From contig CM041090.1 of NCBI GenBank assembly GCA_023079485.1, positions 5,888,519-5,952,518 on the forward strand: a stretch of DNA of 64,000 nt, read 5' to 3'. The DNA comes from Archilochus colubris. Lineage: Eukaryota; Chordata; Aves; Apodiformes; Trochilidae. The notes below the pieces were generated by a model, which saw only the letters and a program-made list of their open reading frames with translations, was not told the DNA's origin and did not search any database. The number at the start of each line of letters is the position of its first letter. The stretch's first letter is position 1. The translations under genes were made by a program, and so were the position numbers. Of this stretch, positions 61,801 to 64,000 are shown in pieces.

Positions 61801-62579
61801 AATTATTCAAGATGGATTGCAGACACTTCAAGTTTTCTTGAACTGCCTCTTTAAATAAATCGTTTCTTTGTGTGGTGGGATTAAAAAAAGCAAACCCTCT
61901 CCACTGCTTGCATAGATGGCACAGCAATGGCACAGCTGAGGCATCAAGTCCTTCTTAATTCTGGCCTTATTTAGTGTGGTCTCCTCTTTTATTGCCCGTG
62001 TTATAGCAAAGTTAAATCCCTCTGCTTCTCTTTCAGCAAAAGAATAATGAACTACATTGAAATCTTCTGTTCGTGAACAAGGTGTCTGCGTTGCAGTAGT
62101 TAAAATACTCTGATGTGGCTGAAACTGAAAGCATCTCTTACTGAAATGAGAGTTGCTTTAAATACCTTCTCCCAGGAATTATCAGCATTTTAATGGAGGA
62201 GCTTTTTTCATTTCCCTTGCCAGTACCTGGGTTTGGATGTCTGCCTTTGGTTTTTATAATCCTTAGTTCCTGTGACAGTGTCTTTATAATAGAGTATTTG
62301 GTATATATGACTCACTACCTTTGAATAATTCATTTCTTCATTGTTGATATATATTCTCCTAGTAATTCAAAAAGATTTTGTTCCTAACATTGACTAATTT
62401 ATTAGCTTGCTTCTTTTGAGCCAGTGAAAAGTCAGAGAAATCAATCTATAGATGGGGGTCTTTTTTTCCCCCTCAGCTAATGAAGGATGAAAGTGATGAA
62501 ATTCATTCCTGAGTTTCCCGATGGGAAACAAATAGATGGAGCAGTTGAGGGACACAAATAGATGAAGCTGTTGACATAT

Positions 62580-63489
62580 TGTGGTGGTCTGAGCCTGGTG
62601 GGTACCCAAGGAAGGAGCAGGGCCACTGAATCCCCCTCCATCTGCGGATGGGGAGGATGAAATCCCCCCTCGTGGGTCAGGACCAGGGCTGTGATGGTTC
62701 CACTCCCCAATGAGGCTCACGGACACAACAGACTCAGCTTAGGGGAAAAAAATCCATTGGATTCCTCACCAACCAAAGCAAACCAGGGCAGACATAACAC
62801 AAACAGAGCTTCCCTACTTTCCCCTGCCCCTTCCTTCTTCCCGCCCCAAAGCCCTTTCTTCGGTCTCCGGATCTTCAGCTCCTCCCCAGCTCCCAGGGGC
62901 AGGGATGGGGTTTGCGGTCCCTGCCGGGGCGTTTTCTGCCGCTCCTTCCTTCCTCCTCAGGGAGAAGGACTCCTCACGGCCTTTCCCAAAACTCCCAGGG
63001 GAGAAATCCCTTCAGGAACTGCTCCGACCCAAGTCCCTGCGGCCTGGCACAGCCAGGGTCTGCAGGGACAGAGCTGCTCCAAGGGGATCCTTCAGGGTCT
63101 GCTCCTCCATGGCTGCAGGGCGCAGGGGGAAAACCCCTCTGTTCTGGCACCTTCCCCCTCTTCTTCCTCCCCTTGTTCTCTCTGCTCCCCTCGGGTGTTG
63201 TTGTCTCTCCATCTGTTGCTTTCTCTCACCTCCTTTCTCCTCTTCCCTGCTTTCTATCCCCCTGGGTCTCCTCCAACATCTTTGTGGCAGAGGCACATAC
63301 ATTTTTTGTCCAGTGATGACCCGAGGCAGGAACAGGCATCCTGGGGCTGGGAGAGCTCTTCAGAAGCTGCTTCCATAACCACCCCTTCCTTGCCAACCGC
63401 CATTTTGGCACCACAGCACCCAGAGCACACGAAACAACCTAAAATGGAGGTGTTGGGTGTCCCTGGTGTGGCTGTGTGTCGAGTGTACC
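62580..63489. mobile_element. GC- and pyrimidine-rich LTR-like segment
   Basis: A sudden change to GC-rich, CpG-containing, pyrimidine-rich sequence starts at TGTGGTGGTCTGAGCC (62580). It contains CTGAATCCCCCTCC, a polypurine-like AGGGGAAAAAAAT (62741-62753) and later CCTTGCCAACCGCCATTTTG. From general familiarity this style resembles ERV long terminal repeats of songbirds, but I cannot name a family or prove ends and target duplication. The plus strand is open in three frames together (268, 157 and 134 codons), which is expected from stop-poor composition and argues against a gene. Orientation is unknown. Confidence 0.45.
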
Positions 63490-63625
63490 TTTCTTGAGAA
63501 GACTTAAGAGGGGATCTAATTAATAAATATATAAAGGCAGCACATGGAAAATGAAGGGACAGTGCTCAAGAGAGGATGAGAAGCAATGTATTCAAGAGTT
63601 CCACTTTCTCTGGGTTGAACGCTTT
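63490..63625 (+). mobile_element. Possible old CR1 3' fragment, plus strand
   Basis: GAGAAGACTTAAGAGGGGAT, then CTAATTAATAAATATATAAA, aligns by eye with the CR1 stretch encoding EKxRLRGDLIxxYxYLK. The copy at 54.36-54.42 kb reads similarly in reverse. No tail is visible. Chance similarity is possible. Confidence 0.4.
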
Positions 63626-63689
63626 CTGGCAGTGAAACTGGATGCCAGATGCTCTGTTATTCCCCTTTCCCTCTTTGATAAAGAAAGGA

Positions 63690-64000
63690 GAGAGACTAAG
63701 GGAAAGAGGCTTATGGGTTGGAAACTAAACTACACAGCTTTAATGGAACCATAATGATAATAAGGAAAAGTTATAAATATACAGGAAAATTGATACCATG
63801 TTCCTCCTCCCTTTCAGCCCTGGGAAAGTCCAGGCTGGAATCCTGGGGTCTGCAGCAGTGGGGAGCTGGAGGCAGGAACACACAGCTTCAGGCTGGAATG
63901 GATCAGGACTACAGGGAGACAAATGGACAGAATCCTCCCAGGATGCTGAAGCAAACAGGGACAGGCAAAGAAGAGGAGGAAGGGAAGGGGTTTGACCCTG
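63690..64000. mobile_element. Possible ERV/LTR-derived segment, cut by window end
   Basis: GGAAACTAAACTACACAGCT, TAATGATAATAAGGAAAAGT and a purine-rich right part (GGGGAGCTGGAGGCAGGAAC) look like an interspersed repeat of the same class as the preceding LTR-like block. The segment runs off the window, so no end is available. Identification rests on style, not on a motif I can prove. Confidence 0.3.

Larger units (their letters stand above)
54546..62579. other. Unique noncoding stretch, no gene recognised
   Basis: About 8 kb with no recognised transposon, RNA gene or exon. Frames are at most 110 codons. It holds three small tandem duplications, listed separately, and is otherwise AT-rich single-copy-looking DNA. 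Confidence 0.5.

Noticed and set aside
62691..63497. 268-codon plus-strand open frame, the longest outside the CR1 ORF2
   Set aside because: Two other plus-strand frames in the same interval are also open (157 and 134 codons), which reflects stop-poor GC/pyrimidine-rich DNA. The translation is Ser/Pro/Leu-rich without a domain, and the segment looks LTR-derived.
1..64000. Possible CRISPR array, operon or bacterial gene cluster
   Set aside because: There are no regularly spaced repeats, no runs of closely packed long frames and no ribosome-binding-site pattern. The sequence is a vertebrate-type genome with LINEs and microsatellites.

Overview
The window looks like euchromatic nuclear DNA from a bird. 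The basis is a set of CR1 non-LTR retrotransposon copies ending in the avian 8-bp tail (ATTCTATG)n, AT-leaning CpG-poor single-copy DNA between them, and GC-rich segments resembling songbird-type endogenous LTRs. A neoavian or passerine bird is my best inference; the species cannot be named from this window. I recognise no host protein-coding exon, rRNA, tRNA or CRISPR array. Apart from the CR1 reading frame, the open frames are what chance, CR1 C-termini in either orientation, simple repeats or GC-rich repeats would give.

Layout. 1-5.6 kb: unique AT-rich DNA with one decayed CR1-like fragment (about 3.67-3.78 kb). 5.65-5.75 kb: a small CpG-dense patch. 5.95-6.67 kb: minus-strand CR1. 6.7-12.4 kb: unique DNA. 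12.47-12.99 kb: plus-strand CR1 3' end. 13-16.3 kb: unique DNA with a strong hairpin at 14.3 kb. 16.38-19.69 kb: the main feature, an old CR1 3' fragment followed by a long, relatively young CR1. Its ORF2 (endonuclease plus reverse transcriptase) stays in one frame for about 900 codons with two premature stops. 19.7-26.7 kb: unique DNA. 26.7-27.0 kb: minus CR1 with an A/T expansion inside it. 27-34.3 kb: unique DNA, with (TTTTG)n and (ATT)n tracts. 34.34-35.02 kb: minus CR1. 36.38-36.72 kb: decayed internal reverse-transcriptase fragment of a second CR1 lineage. 39.26-40.1 kb: GC-rich probable interspersed repeat. 42.56-43.14 kb: minus CR1. 43-51 kb: unique DNA with a palindrome cluster at 49.3-49.4 kb. 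51.0-51.37 kb: plus CR1, again with an A/T expansion. 54.05-54.55 kb: minus CR1. 54.6-62.5 kb: unique DNA. 62.58-64 kb: LTR/ERV-like and CR1-like mosaic running off the end.

No genes cooperate here; the only biochemical system represented is target-primed retrotransposition by CR1, and the one long copy is inactivated. I found no convincing undescribed system. The most useful second looks are the recurrent A/T expansion at one homologous site of a CR1 subfamily, the damage pattern of the long CR1, the perfect hairpins at 14.3, 33.4 and 49.3-49.4 kb, and the CpG patch at 5.7 kb.
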